Source: Cellvibrionales bacterium UBA5860 (GTDB lineage: Bacteria > Pseudomonadota > Gammaproteobacteria > Pseudomonadales > Porticoccaceae). From it: 13,744 nucleotides of DNA. The stretch is taken from assembly GCA_002431545.1 (NCBI GenBank), contig DJFY01000083.1:1533-15276 (forward strand). Reading direction: 5' to 3'. The notes beneath the pieces are model-generated. The model was not told the DNA's origin. It was given only the letters and a program-made list of their open reading frames with translations, and made no database searches. The position numbers and the translations under genes were made by a program. Shown one piece after another: positions 6,645 through 13,744 of this stretch; the stretch's first letter is position 1, and each line of letters begins with the position of its first letter.

Positions 6645-9600
6645 TCGTGAGTCGCACTCGGCTGAATCCGGCCGGCCTGCTGGCCAGTTATTTTGTCACG
6701 TCGAAAATTACCGGTCTGTTTGTGCTCGCCTGCCTGTTATTCGGTCTGGTGGGTATTCTTTACACGCCGCGGGAAGAAAACCCGCAGATCGTCGTGCCCG
6801 GCGCGGATATCATCGTCGAGCTACCGGGCGCTTCCCCGGAAGAAATCGAAAAACTGGTGATTCAACCCCTGGAAAATCTCGTCAAGCAGATCACCGGTGT
6901 CGATCACGTCTACGGCACGGCCCTGAATTCTCTGGGCATCGTCTCTGTCCAGTTCAAGGTCGGCGAGGACAAGGAACAGTCCCTGGTCAAACTCTACGAT
7001 CAGGTACTGGGTCACAGGGACGCCCTGCCGCCGGACGCTTCACCACCGCTGGTCAAAAGCGTCGACGTCGATCACGTGCCTATTGTCACGGTAACGTTGG
7101 CCTCTCCCCATTACGACGACTACGCCCTCAAGCGAATCGCAGACCACGTTGCACTAGGGCTGCGCAGTCTGGAGACGGTTTCCGCCAGCTATGTCAGGGG
7201 AGGCCGCGACCGGCAGTTGCGCATAGAGGTCGACCCGGGCAAGGCCAACGCCCACGGCATTAGTCTCAACCAGATCCGCCAGGCGGTACGGGCCGGGGAT
7301 ATATCCCTGCCCACCGGCGCCACGGTCAACCACAACGAAACCCTGGATGCGCATTTCTACGGGCAACTGACGAACGCAGACGCCTTGAGGCATCTGATCG
7401 TCGGCATCCACCGCCAGCAGCCGGTCTACCTGGCTAACGTCGCCACCGTCGTCGATGGCCCACCGTCGGAACGCGATACACTGAGTCGCTTTGCCTTTGG
7501 TCCGGCAGATTCCCGCGCCGGGCAGTATCGCGGCCAGGAAATGCCCGCCGTCACACTGGCCGTTGCCAAGCAGGCCGGCAGCAATGCCGTCGTTATGGCC
7601 GATGCCGTTCTGAAGCGCATCGAAACCATGAAACAGATGCTCATCCCGAGAGATGTTGAGGTCGTCGTAACGCGCAACGATGGCGCCAAAGCCAACGACG
7701 CGGTCAACCTGTTAATTGAAAACCTCGCGATAGCCATCGCCGCCGTGATCGTCGTCACCATATTTTTTCTTAGCTGGAGGGAAGCTCTCATTGTCGGTCT
7801 GGCCGTGCCTCTGATCCTCGCACTCACTCTGGGTATTGATTTTCTATTTGGCCCGACGATTAACCGCGTCACGCTTTTTGCCTTGATCCTGTCCTTGGGT
7901 ATGCTGGTGGACGGCGCCATCGTTGTCGTCGAAAACATCCATCGCCACTTTCTGACAATCGGCGAAGGCGATAAACGCCAGGCAGTCATTCTCGCTACCA
8001 ACGAAATCGGTAACCCCACCAACCTGGCGACCTTCGCCATTATGTTGGCCTTTGCTTCCCAGTTCATTCTGGGCGGCATGGTCGGGCAATACTTTTATCC
8101 GCTGGCGTTCAACGTACCCTTAACCATGCTGGCATCAGTGCTGATCGCCTACATCGTTACACCCTGGGCCACATATAAGTTGCTGGACCCCGCCACTCTC
8201 AAAGCCGGGCCCAGGCTCGGCCGTCAGTTGCGATTACAGGAACGCCTCGAAGATGCGCTGCAGCAGGCGAAACGCCTGGGGATCAACATACCGCTCGGCG
8301 ATGGCCGGGGTTTTACGCTGGCCAATTTCTACCAGCGAATTCTCGTGCCATTGATCGATAAGCGCGGCTTGCGACGATTCGTGTATCTGGCAATTATCCT
8401 GCTGATACTCCTGGCGATCATGCAGATCGCCTGGCAGTTTGTCCGGCCTGCCGGGGTCAACGGCCCGCAATCTTTCTTCGGCGTGCCCGTCGCTATGCTG
8501 ATGAAGGACAATAAAAATACGTTTAACGTCACGCTGACCCTGCCCGCTTCTACGCCGGTAGAAATTACCGACCAGGCAGCGCGCGAAGTCGGCACGCTAT
8601 TGCGAGATAACGAACACGTCACTGATTACCAGACCTGGATTGGCCAATCGGGCGTTATCGACTTTAACGGCCTGCTGCGGGGAGCGCGCAACAAACGCGG
8701 CGCCAATATTGCTGAAATCAGGGTCAACCTGACCGACAAAAAACATCGCGATAAAAGCTCAATCGAAATCGTCTACGAATTACGTCCTGCGATCGAGGCC
8801 ATCGGCAAACGCTACCCCGGCAGCACTATTCAACTGGTCGAAGATCCTCCCGGTCCGCCAATGCGTGCAACTGTACTGGCGGAAATCTATGGTCAGGACA
8901 TGGAAGCCATGGCCGACATCGCCCGGCAAATCAAAGCCCGGTTCGAGCAAACTTACGATATGGTTGAGGTCTACGATTCAGTCCCCGACCGAACCCGCGA
9001 ATACCAGATCTCGGTCGATCGCGAAAAGGCGGCACTGGCCGGCATCAACGCAACTGAGGTCGCCATGCTGCTGCGCCAGATTTTGCATGGCGAACAGATC
9101 GGGCGCATTCATTTACCGGACGAACACAATCAGGTTCCCATTATCATGACCGTACCGCGGCGTTTTAATATCGAGCCCCACGATCTGTCCATGATGTTTA
9201 TCTCCAATTCGAGCGGCAACGCCATCCCCCTGTCGGAATTAACCACGCTGAAACTCGAAGACGCGGCACAACCGATATATCGCAAAGACTTTGAACGGGT
9301 GGTCTACGTCGCCGGAGAGCTGACCCGGACTTCACCTCTTTACGCAGTTCTCGAGCTGGACGAAAAACTCGACGATCTAGCGCTCGGTAACGGGCAACGC
9401 CTGCGCACCGCCAACCTGGGACTGGACAAGGAAGTGCCGGACACGCTGGGGGGCTACAGTCTGTTCTGGGAAGGCGAATTGCGCCTGTTGCTCGATACGG
9501 TCGACGACATGATCAACTCCTTTGGCCTGGCCATCCTGTTTATCTACATCCTGCTGGTAGCCTACTATCAGTCTTTCAAAATCCCACTGATCGCGATGGC

Positions 9601-10000
9601 TGCCATCCCCCTTGGTGTTATCGGCATATTCCCCGCTCACTGGGCCCTCGGTCAGGCTTTCAGCTCCACTTCCATGATCGGCATCATCGCGCTCGCCGGT
9701 ATCGTGGTCCGCAATTCCCTGTTGATTATCGATTTCGTCCTCGATTTTCGCGCCAGGGGTACGCCTATTCGGGAAGCGGTACTTCAGGGCACACTGTTGC
9801 GGTTGCGACCGATTTTGCTTACCGCGCTGTCCACTATGCTCGGCAGCGCCATCATGATCAACGACCCGATTTTCGGTGGCCTTGCGGTGTCGCTGATTTC
9901 CGGCACTGTTGTCTCGACAGCTCTTACTGTCATCGTCGTGCCATTATTGTTCTATCAGTTCCTGGTTAACGATGAAGCGAGGCGCCTCGAGTCAGGTTGA
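6641..10000 (+). CDS. RND efflux permease (inner-membrane pump)
   Basis: This is a proton-driven RND pump of 1119 residues, somewhat longer than AcrB-type pumps (about 1030-1050). TM1 (about 21-38) is followed by a periplasmic porter loop, TM2-6, a long cytoplasmic stretch (about 515-575, with an amphipathic helix), TM7, a second porter loop, and TM8-12. The TM4 proton-relay motif reads GMLVDGAIVVVEN: D424 is present, but the second Asp of the usual VDDA motif is Gly (G425). TM10 has GIVVRNSLLIIDF with R1024 near the AcrB Lys940 position. The start is TTG at 6641 overlapping the adaptor stop; a GTG at 6647 in the same frame is possible. It is not clearly a heavy-metal (CusA) pump because the substrate-site methionines cannot be verified by eye. 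The substrate is unknown. Confidence 0.92.
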   Translation: MIVSRTRLNPAGLLASYFVTSKITGLFVLACLLFGLVGILYTPREENPQIVVPGADIIVELPGASPEEIEKLVIQPLENLVKQITGVDHVYGTALNSLGIVSVQFKVGEDKEQSLVKLYDQVLGHRDALPPDASPPLVKSVDVDHVPIVTVTLASPHYDDYALKRIADHVALGLRSLETVSASYVRGGRDRQLRIEVDPGKANAHGISLNQIRQAVRAGDISLPTGATVNHNETLDAHFYGQLTNADALRHLIVGIHRQQPVYLANVATVVDGPPSERDTLSRFAFGPADSRAGQYRGQEMPAVTLAVAKQAGSNAVVMADAVLKRIETMKQMLIPRDVEVVVTRNDGAKANDAVNLLIENLAIAIAAVIVVTIFFLSWREALIVGLAVPLILALTLGIDFLFGPTINRVTLFALILSLGMLVDGAIVVVENIHRHFLTIGEGDKRQAVILATNEIGNPTNLATFAIMLAFASQFILGGMVGQYFYPLAFNVPLTMLASVLIAYIVTPWATYKLLDPATLKAGPRLGRQLRLQERLEDALQQAKRLGINIPLGDGRGFTLANFYQRILVPLIDKRGLRRFVYLAIILLILLAIMQIAWQFVRPAGVNGPQSFFGVPVAMLMKDNKNTFNVTLTLPASTPVEITDQAAREVGTLLRDNEHVTDYQTWIGQSGVIDFNGLLRGARNKRGANIAEIRVNLTDKKHRDKSSIEIVYELRPAIEAIGKRYPGSTIQLVEDPPGPPMRATVLAEIYGQDMEAMADIARQIKARFEQTYDMVEVYDSVPDRTREYQISVDREKAALAGINATEVAMLLRQILHGEQIGRIHLPDEHNQVPIIMTVPRRFNIEPHDLSMMFISNSSGNAIPLSELTTLKLEDAAQPIYRKDFERVVYVAGELTRTSPLYAVLELDEKLDDLALGNGQRLRTANLGLDKEVPDTLGGYSLFWEGELRLLLDTVDDMINSFGLAILFIYILLVAYYQSFKIPLIAMAAIPLGVIGIFPAHWALGQAFSSTSMIGIIALAGIVVRNSLLIIDFVLDFRARGTPIREAVLQGTLLRLRPILLTALSTMLGSAIMINDPIFGGLAVSLISGTVVSTALTVIVVPLLFYQFLVNDEARRLESG

Positions 10001-10004
10001 CGCC

Positions 10005-11312
10005 ATGAAAAACACACGCCACTTGAAAGGATTTCTATACTGCGCCCTAACAATGATATTTTTCGGCGCTGGTCTTGCTGGCGCGGCGACACCGGAAACC
10101 CTGGAAACGGCATGGGAGGAAGCGCTCTCGGGTAATTTAGGAATACAGGCTGCCCTGGAGGAGCAACTGGCTGCAAAGGCACAGGTCAAAGGCGCGCGCG
10201 CCCAACGCATACCCAACTTTGCCCTGGCTGCCAAACACCTCAAGCTGGATAGCCCGCCAACGATTACCACGAATTTCGCCCTCGGCGGCCCATTGAGTGT
10301 TACCTACTGGGATGAGGAGTCGACCTATTATGGTGCTTCGACCACCCTGCCCCTCTATACCGGTGGCCGCATCAGCGCCGACATCGCGGCTGCCGAAGCC
10401 CAGCAGTCAGCCGCTACGGCAAACACCTCTCAAACAATCAGCGCCATTAAACTTACCGTGGCTGCCGCGTATATCGAGGTGCTGCGCGCGCAAAGCAGCG
10501 TGAAGGTGGCACAGGGTCACGTCAAAAGCCTTGCCAGTCATCGAAATGATGTTAACAACCTGTTGCGGCAGGGGCTGGTGGCGCGCAATCAACTGCTAAT
10601 GGCCGACGTCTCCCTGGCAGGCGCCAGGCAGGCGCGTTTGCAAGCTCAACACCAACTAGAGCTTGCCGGCATGGAGTACAACCGTTTGCTCAACCGTCCT
10701 TTGGACACGACTTTTGAACTGATGCCGATACAACCACAACCCGTCACACAAAGCCTCAGTGAATTAGACAGCCAGGCCCTGGACCGACGCGCCGACCTTA
10801 AGACACTGACTTACCGTGCAACAGTACTGGAAAAAAACGCCCAGGTAGCACGAGCTGCCAGCAAACCGCAGGTTGGCTTGACCGGGACCTACCTTCACCA
10901 CGACAACCGGATTCTCAACGATAACGATATTCTCGCGGCCCACGTCACGATGGCGTGGCAGGTCTTCGACGGCGGCATCACCGGACAGCGAGGCAGGCAG
11001 TTCCAACATCAGGCCGCCGCTGTCAAAGCCCGGCAGGAAGAACTCAAAGCGCTTATTAGCCAGCAAATCAGAGCGGCCTGGCTTGCGGTCGACACGGCGC
11101 GTGAGCGCCAGCGCCTGGCGGGGCTCAACATAGAACAGGCCGAGGAAAACCTGCGTACCGCTAAAAATCGCTACCGGTCCGGCCTGATCACTTCGACGGA
11201 GGTATTCGAAGCGGAGAGACTTCGTATCCAGGCGCACCACGACCTGGATAACGCCCTCCACGACAGCGTTCTCGCCACGCTGCAACTGAAACATGCGGCC
11301 GGGATACTGTGA
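10005..11312 (+). CDS. TolC-type outer-membrane efflux protein
   Basis: This is the outer-membrane channel of the tripartite pump (435 residues). A Sec signal peptide at 1-27 (hydrophobic FLYCALTMIFFGAGLAGA) precedes two OEP repeats: the first from TPETLETAWEEALSGN, the second ending in the family-typical YRSGLITSTEVFEAERLR near the C-terminus. Long helices rich in A, Q, R and E form the periplasmic tunnel. GASTTLPLYTGGRISADIAA matches the TolC-family pattern of a beta segment with Gly-Gly-Arg leading into a helix. The frame is open further upstream, but the ATG at 10005, four bases after the pump stop, gives the signal peptide and is preferred. Confidence 0.9.
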   Translation: MKNTRHLKGFLYCALTMIFFGAGLAGAATPETLETAWEEALSGNLGIQAALEEQLAAKAQVKGARAQRIPNFALAAKHLKLDSPPTITTNFALGGPLSVTYWDEESTYYGASTTLPLYTGGRISADIAAAEAQQSAATANTSQTISAIKLTVAAAYIEVLRAQSSVKVAQGHVKSLASHRNDVNNLLRQGLVARNQLLMADVSLAGARQARLQAQHQLELAGMEYNRLLNRPLDTTFELMPIQPQPVTQSLSELDSQALDRRADLKTLTYRATVLEKNAQVARAASKPQVGLTGTYLHHDNRILNDNDILAAHVTMAWQVFDGGITGQRGRQFQHQAAAVKARQEELKALISQQIRAAWLAVDTARERQRLAGLNIEQAEENLRTAKNRYRSGLITSTEVFEAERLRIQAHHDLDNALHDSVLATLQLKHAAGIL

Positions 11313-11392
11313 TTATTACCCCAGCGACTCGCCGTATTTTTAGCCGGTGCGATTGACAAATTTCTCTGTGCCCGCCTTTATTTGCCGCAGGT

Positions 11393-11596
11393 TTAGCGCG
11401 CGCGCCGGTGGGCCATGTGGCCACGCAGCAACCAGCCAACAACAAAACCGGCCAAAACCAGGAAAATAAACATCAAAATTCGCGACATTGCCAAAGTCCA
11501 GAACAGAAAACGTAATTCAACAACCCCGGCGTTCTGAACAATCGTGACCAGTAAGAGAACAACCAGCGCGAAAATTATAAAAAGTTTCAGTTTCAC
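11393..11596 (-). CDS. LapA-family (DUF1049) small membrane protein
   Basis: This is a 67-residue inner-membrane protein with two transmembrane helices (about 5-20 and 38-57). The pattern VTIVQNAGVVELRFLFWTL between the helices is the hallmark of LapA-domain proteins (N, V-x-L-x-F-L-F-W). It ends in a basic tail (RRAR). In E. coli, LapA works with LapB in control of lipopolysaccharide synthesis; here no lapB-like gene is adjacent, so the role is open. The start is GTG at 11596, with GGAG eight bases upstream. The open frame continues further up to 11809, but that extension looks non-coding (many basic and Cys residues, no conserved pattern). It is convergent with the efflux operon and divergent from the pore/TrkA-C gene. 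Confidence 0.8.
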   Translation of the reverse strand: MKLKLFIIFALVVLLLVTIVQNAGVVELRFLFWTLAMSRILMFIFLVLAGFVVGWLLRGHMAHRRAR

Positions 11597-11950
11597 CAGC
11601 TTTACTCCACAAGTTGATCGTCTTGGTTTCCCGCTTTTCCGGGAAGCCACTGGTTGCTCTGGGTGCAGGAGCAGGGCACTTTCTTTGACGCCGATAATAG
11701 CGGCTAATCGCCTGTAAAAGACCCTTCTCGTAGCCGCAAACACGAATAATACGATCATACGCAGGCCATCTTGACGGGCATCAATTTTTTTTCCTGCATT
11801 GGCCCGCAATGTTTACACGAATTGTGGCGATTTTTTAGCGCCCGCCCACAACTATCCGGGGCCGCGTCGACGGGATCACCATGTGTCGCCAGTACGGCCT
11901 GCGCAGATCTCCCATGCTGCAGACCGGGCAAGTTATCGAGGAATGTATCA
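11597..11950. other. Spacer between divergent genes, no gene seen
   Basis: These 354 bases separate the LapA-like gene (minus) from the pore/TrkA-C gene (plus). Open frames cross it on both strands, but neither extension looks like protein. An imperfect eight-base-pair hairpin (GGTTTCCC at 11625-11632, GGGAAGCC at 11641-11648, one G-T pair) lies near the LapA start. I see no confident promoter; both divergent promoters are expected here. Confidence 0.4.
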
Positions 11951-12628
11951 ATGGGGGGTGTTTACCTGCTTGTGCCAACGCTGGCGGCTATAGCGATCTC
12001 GATGTTGATCGTCAGAGCCGGCGCCATTGCACTAATGATGACCGGCATGAGCTACGAAAAAGCCAAATTTCAGTCACTCTCCGCTTTTAGCGGTACAGGC
12101 TTCACCACCCGGGAAGCGGAACGGGTGGTCAACAATACACGGCGCCGGAAAATCGTTTCCTGGCTAATGATCCTGGGCAACGTAGGTGTTGTCACGGTCA
12201 TTGTCACCGCGACCTCTTCTTTTGCCCGAGCAAAAGGACTTGGCATGGGACTGAGCGTAGTGGTTTTGATCGCCGGACTGGCACTAATCGTCTTTCTCGC
12301 GCGGCATACGCCCCTGGCTCGCCACTGGGAAACATTCATCCAATCCCGCCTGAAGCAGCTGAAGATTTTTGAAGAAGAGGTCACGGTGGATGAATTGCTG
12401 CATATCGCCGAAGGCTATGGCGTTGTGCGCGTCCACTTACAGGAGGGTTCGATCTTTATCGGCAAGCAGCTTTCAGAGGTCTATGCCGACCTTGGTCAGT
12501 CGCTGCTTCTGGGCGTAGAAAGGGGCAGGCAATGGCTGCCCACTCCGGGATTGACCGGTAACGCAGCCGTAGGCGATTGTCTGGTCATTTACGGCAAGGT
12601 AGGGGATTTATCCGAGCATTTCGACTAG
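11951..12628 (+). CDS. Membrane protein with TrkH-like pore motif and TrkA-C domain
   Basis: This 225-residue inner-membrane protein is probably ion-related. A hydrophobic segment at 4-31 is followed by FQSLSAFSGTGFTT (40-53), which resembles the pore-loop/selectivity-filter segment of TrkH/KtrB potassium transporters. Two more membrane helices follow (about 69-88 and 99-117). Residues about 143-218 look like an RCK_C/TrkA-C regulatory domain (beta segments VVRVHLQEGSIFIGKQLSEV and GDCLVIYG). The ATG at 11951 is preferred over the longer frame because GAGGAA lies seven bases upstream and homology-like sequence starts there. The stop TAG (12626-12628) coincides with the left edge of a MITE-like element, so the last residues may have been changed by its insertion. 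Whether it conducts ions is inference. Confidence 0.8.
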   Translation: MGGVYLLVPTLAAIAISMLIVRAGAIALMMTGMSYEKAKFQSLSAFSGTGFTTREAERVVNNTRRRKIVSWLMILGNVGVVTVIVTATSSFARAKGLGMGLSVVVLIAGLALIVFLARHTPLARHWETFIQSRLKQLKIFEEEVTVDELLHIAEGYGVVRVHLQEGSIFIGKQLSEVYADLGQSLLLGVERGRQWLPTPGLTGNAAVGDCLVIYGKVGDLSEHFD

Positions 12629-12766
12629 GGCCTGTTAACACTCAACGGATCACCCCTGCCGAGAGCAGTTTTTTCGCCGAACTCTTTGTTCACAAAGGCA
12701 GAAGGCGTGCAGTGTGGTGAGTCTACATAAACAATTGGTAACGCGGTTGGGCAGAAACAGGCCCTA
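12626..12766. mobile_element. MITE-like element, 141 bp, with terminal inverted repeats
   Basis: TAGGGCCTGTT (12626-12636) and AACAGGCCCTA (12756-12766) are perfect 11-base reverse complements. Taking the flanking TA as a duplicated target, the ends are GGGCCTGTT with TA on each side, the pattern of TA-targeting elements (IS630/Tc1-mariner style; some IS5 relatives use YTAR). The inner ends also agree beyond that (14 of 19 overall). The interior has no usable coding frame, only a small stem (CTTTG/CAAAG). So it would be a non-autonomous element; no transposase is in the window. A similar end motif occurs at 403-420. Confidence 0.6.
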
Positions 12767-12825
12767 ATACATTAGTCTAAACGAGCAACTTAGGTTCAAG
12801 TCTTTAACAGGAAGCGAGCGAGACC

Positions 12826-13089
12826 ATGACAGAAACTAAAACACGTATCAACGAACTTCTGGACGACCTTAAAAGGCAGCGCGATGAACTTCGCGTTAAA
12901 TTAAACCTCGCCAAAATGGAAGCCGGCGACGAGTGGGAAAAACTGGAGGCGCAATTTACCAAGCTCGAACTCAAAGCAAAGGAGCTGGGCAATACCACCA
13001 GCGAAGCCTCCCACGAGATCGGCGCCGCCGCAAAGCTACTCGGCGAGGAAATCCGGAAAGGCCTGAAAAAAATCGGTAAGCACTTATGA
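12826..13089 (+). CDS. Small coiled-coil protein, unknown function
   Basis: This 87-residue protein is cytoplasmic (no signal peptide or membrane segment) and highly charged. Almost the whole chain is helical with heptad-like spacing of Leu and Ala (INELLDDLKRQRDELRVKLN; LEAQFTKLELKAKELG), so it is probably a coiled coil that self-associates. The C-terminus is a basic amphipathic helix (IRKGLKKIGKHL). The ATG is preceded by AGGA 13 bases away and GCGAG closer, so the ribosome site is ordinary at best. Its stop overlaps the start of the next gene by four bases (ATGA), implying a functional pairing. No named family is recognised. Confidence 0.75.
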   Translation: MTETKTRINELLDDLKRQRDELRVKLNLAKMEAGDEWEKLEAQFTKLELKAKELGNTTSEASHEIGAAAKLLGEEIRKGLKKIGKHL

Positions 13090-13595
13090 CAGGACGACGC
13101 AAAGGCAACGATCCCATGCATCAACCGCGCCGGGATCGGATGTACGAGGAACACGTCAAGGACCCCTATATCGCTCGCGGCAAACCTCCGGAACCGACGG
13201 CCTGTCCCGACTGCGATGCGATATTTTATAAAGGACGATGGCGCTGGGGCGAAGCGCCCGAAGGCGCACGCCGGCAACAGTGCCCGGCCTGCAGCCGCAT
13301 ACGGGACCGGGTCCCGGCCGCGATTCTCACGTTGAGTGGTGATTTTTTTTCCAGCCACAGGGAAGAGATCATGAAACTGGTTCGCCATACGGAGGAACGG
13401 GAGACCGCCGAACACCCGTTGGAGCGCATTATGGAGATCGCAGACCCGGAGGGAGAAAGTCAGGTGGTCATTAGCTATACCGGCATTCACCTGGCAAAGG
13501 GTACTGGCGAAGCACTGCAACACGCGTACCGGGGCAGTTTCGACTTTGCCTACCCGGACCGAGACACCGTCATGCACGCTAGCTGGAAACGCTAA
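13086..13595 (+). CDS. BCAM0308-like zinc-ribbon protein
   Basis: This is a soluble protein of 169 residues. It has two CxxC pairs (C40/C43 in CPDC and C66/C69 in CPAC) separated by 22 residues containing FYKGRWRWGEAP, a treble-clef or zinc-ribbon arrangement. The following RVPAAILTLSGDFFSSHREE and the C-terminal part (VVISYTGIHLAKGTGEAL) match what I remember of the BCAM0308 protein family, which is of unknown function and distantly like the NMD3 N-terminal region. The basic N-terminus suggests nucleic-acid contact. The start overlaps the stop of the coiled-coil gene. An internal ATG at 13116 is possible but less likely because of the overlap. Confidence 0.75.
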   Translation: MTGRRKGNDPMHQPRRDRMYEEHVKDPYIARGKPPEPTACPDCDAIFYKGRWRWGEAPEGARRQQCPACSRIRDRVPAAILTLSGDFFSSHREEIMKLVRHTEERETAEHPLERIMEIADPEGESQVVISYTGIHLAKGTGEALQHAYRGSFDFAYPDRDTVMHASWKR

Positions 13596-13744
13596 TCCGC
13601 AGTGGAATCGGCTCGCTGATCGGCCCTCGGCTGCATTTCCAGAGCCACGTGAGAGGTTCGCACCAGGGGCACATACGCGCCCTGCAGCGCTGCCGTTTCC
13701 GGCTCACCCTGACGCAGGCGAAACTTTGCGGGCTTTTTTGGCAA
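13592..13744 (-). CDS. C-terminal tail of a convergent gene, cut by the window edge
   Basis: A minus-strand frame is open from the window edge to a TAG at 13592-13594 (50 residues: a basic start LPKKPAKFRLRQGEPE, then AYVPLVRTSHVALEMQP and a polar tail). The composition is protein-like, and the stop lies on the stop codon of the zinc-ribbon gene on the other strand. The family cannot be told from this fragment. It is supported only by an open frame over a short distance. Confidence 0.4.
   Translation of the reverse strand: MPKKPAKFRLRQGEPETAALQGAYVPLVRTSHVALEMQPRADQRADSTAD

Noticed and set aside
7426..8079. Minus-strand open frame of 217 codons inside the RND pump
   Set aside because: It is opposite TM2-TM6 of a clearly coding pump; composition (Ser, Arg, Met, Ala) fits a shadow.
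12804..13577. Minus-strand open frame of 257 codons
   Set aside because: It is antisense to the coiled-coil and zinc-ribbon genes, which have an ATGA junction and CxxC pairs; the antisense frame shows low-complexity Ser-rich sequence.

Overview
The window (13.7 kb, moderately GC-rich) looks like a chromosomal segment of a proteobacterium, most likely a gammaproteobacterium. The reasons are a Fur-type iron promoter, an FbpABC ferric-iron ABC transporter with a fused two-domain permease, a tripartite RND efflux system, and a BCAM0308-like zinc-ribbon protein. The species cannot be named from sequence alone.

Region 1 (1-423): a small unrecognised minus-strand gene that is broken by a one-base frameshift in a six-C run, ends in a heptamer tandem repeat, and runs off the window edge. 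A short sequence at 403-420 matches the end of a small transposon-like element found again at 12.6 kb.

Region 2 (424-4920, minus strand): a tightly packed four-gene iron operon. It starts from a promoter overlapped by a good Fur box (4889-4903). The order is an unrecognised secreted helical protein, the Tat-type substrate-binding protein FbpA, the permease FbpB and the ATPase FbpC. All junctions abut or overlap. The first protein has two loosely similar halves and may be an iron-handling accessory; this is the best candidate for something undescribed here.

Region 3 (4921-5498): a 578-base non-coding spacer between the divergent iron and efflux operons. It contains strong inverted repeats, a possible U-run terminator and a 16-base tandem direct repeat.

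Region 4 (5499-11312, plus strand): a complete tripartite efflux operon made of a lipoprotein adaptor, an RND permease (1119 residues) with a single aspartate at the TM4 proton-relay site, and a TolC-type outer-membrane factor. The first two genes overlap by four bases and the third starts four bases after the second. The substrate is not evident.

Region 5 (11313-13744): a short LapA-family membrane protein on the minus strand, then a plus-strand membrane protein that joins a TrkH-like pore motif to a TrkA-C domain. Its stop codon lies at the edge of a 141-bp MITE-like element. Next come a coiled-coil protein and a zinc-ribbon protein that overlap by four bases and are probably translationally coupled. 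The window ends with the C-terminal tail of a convergent minus-strand gene.
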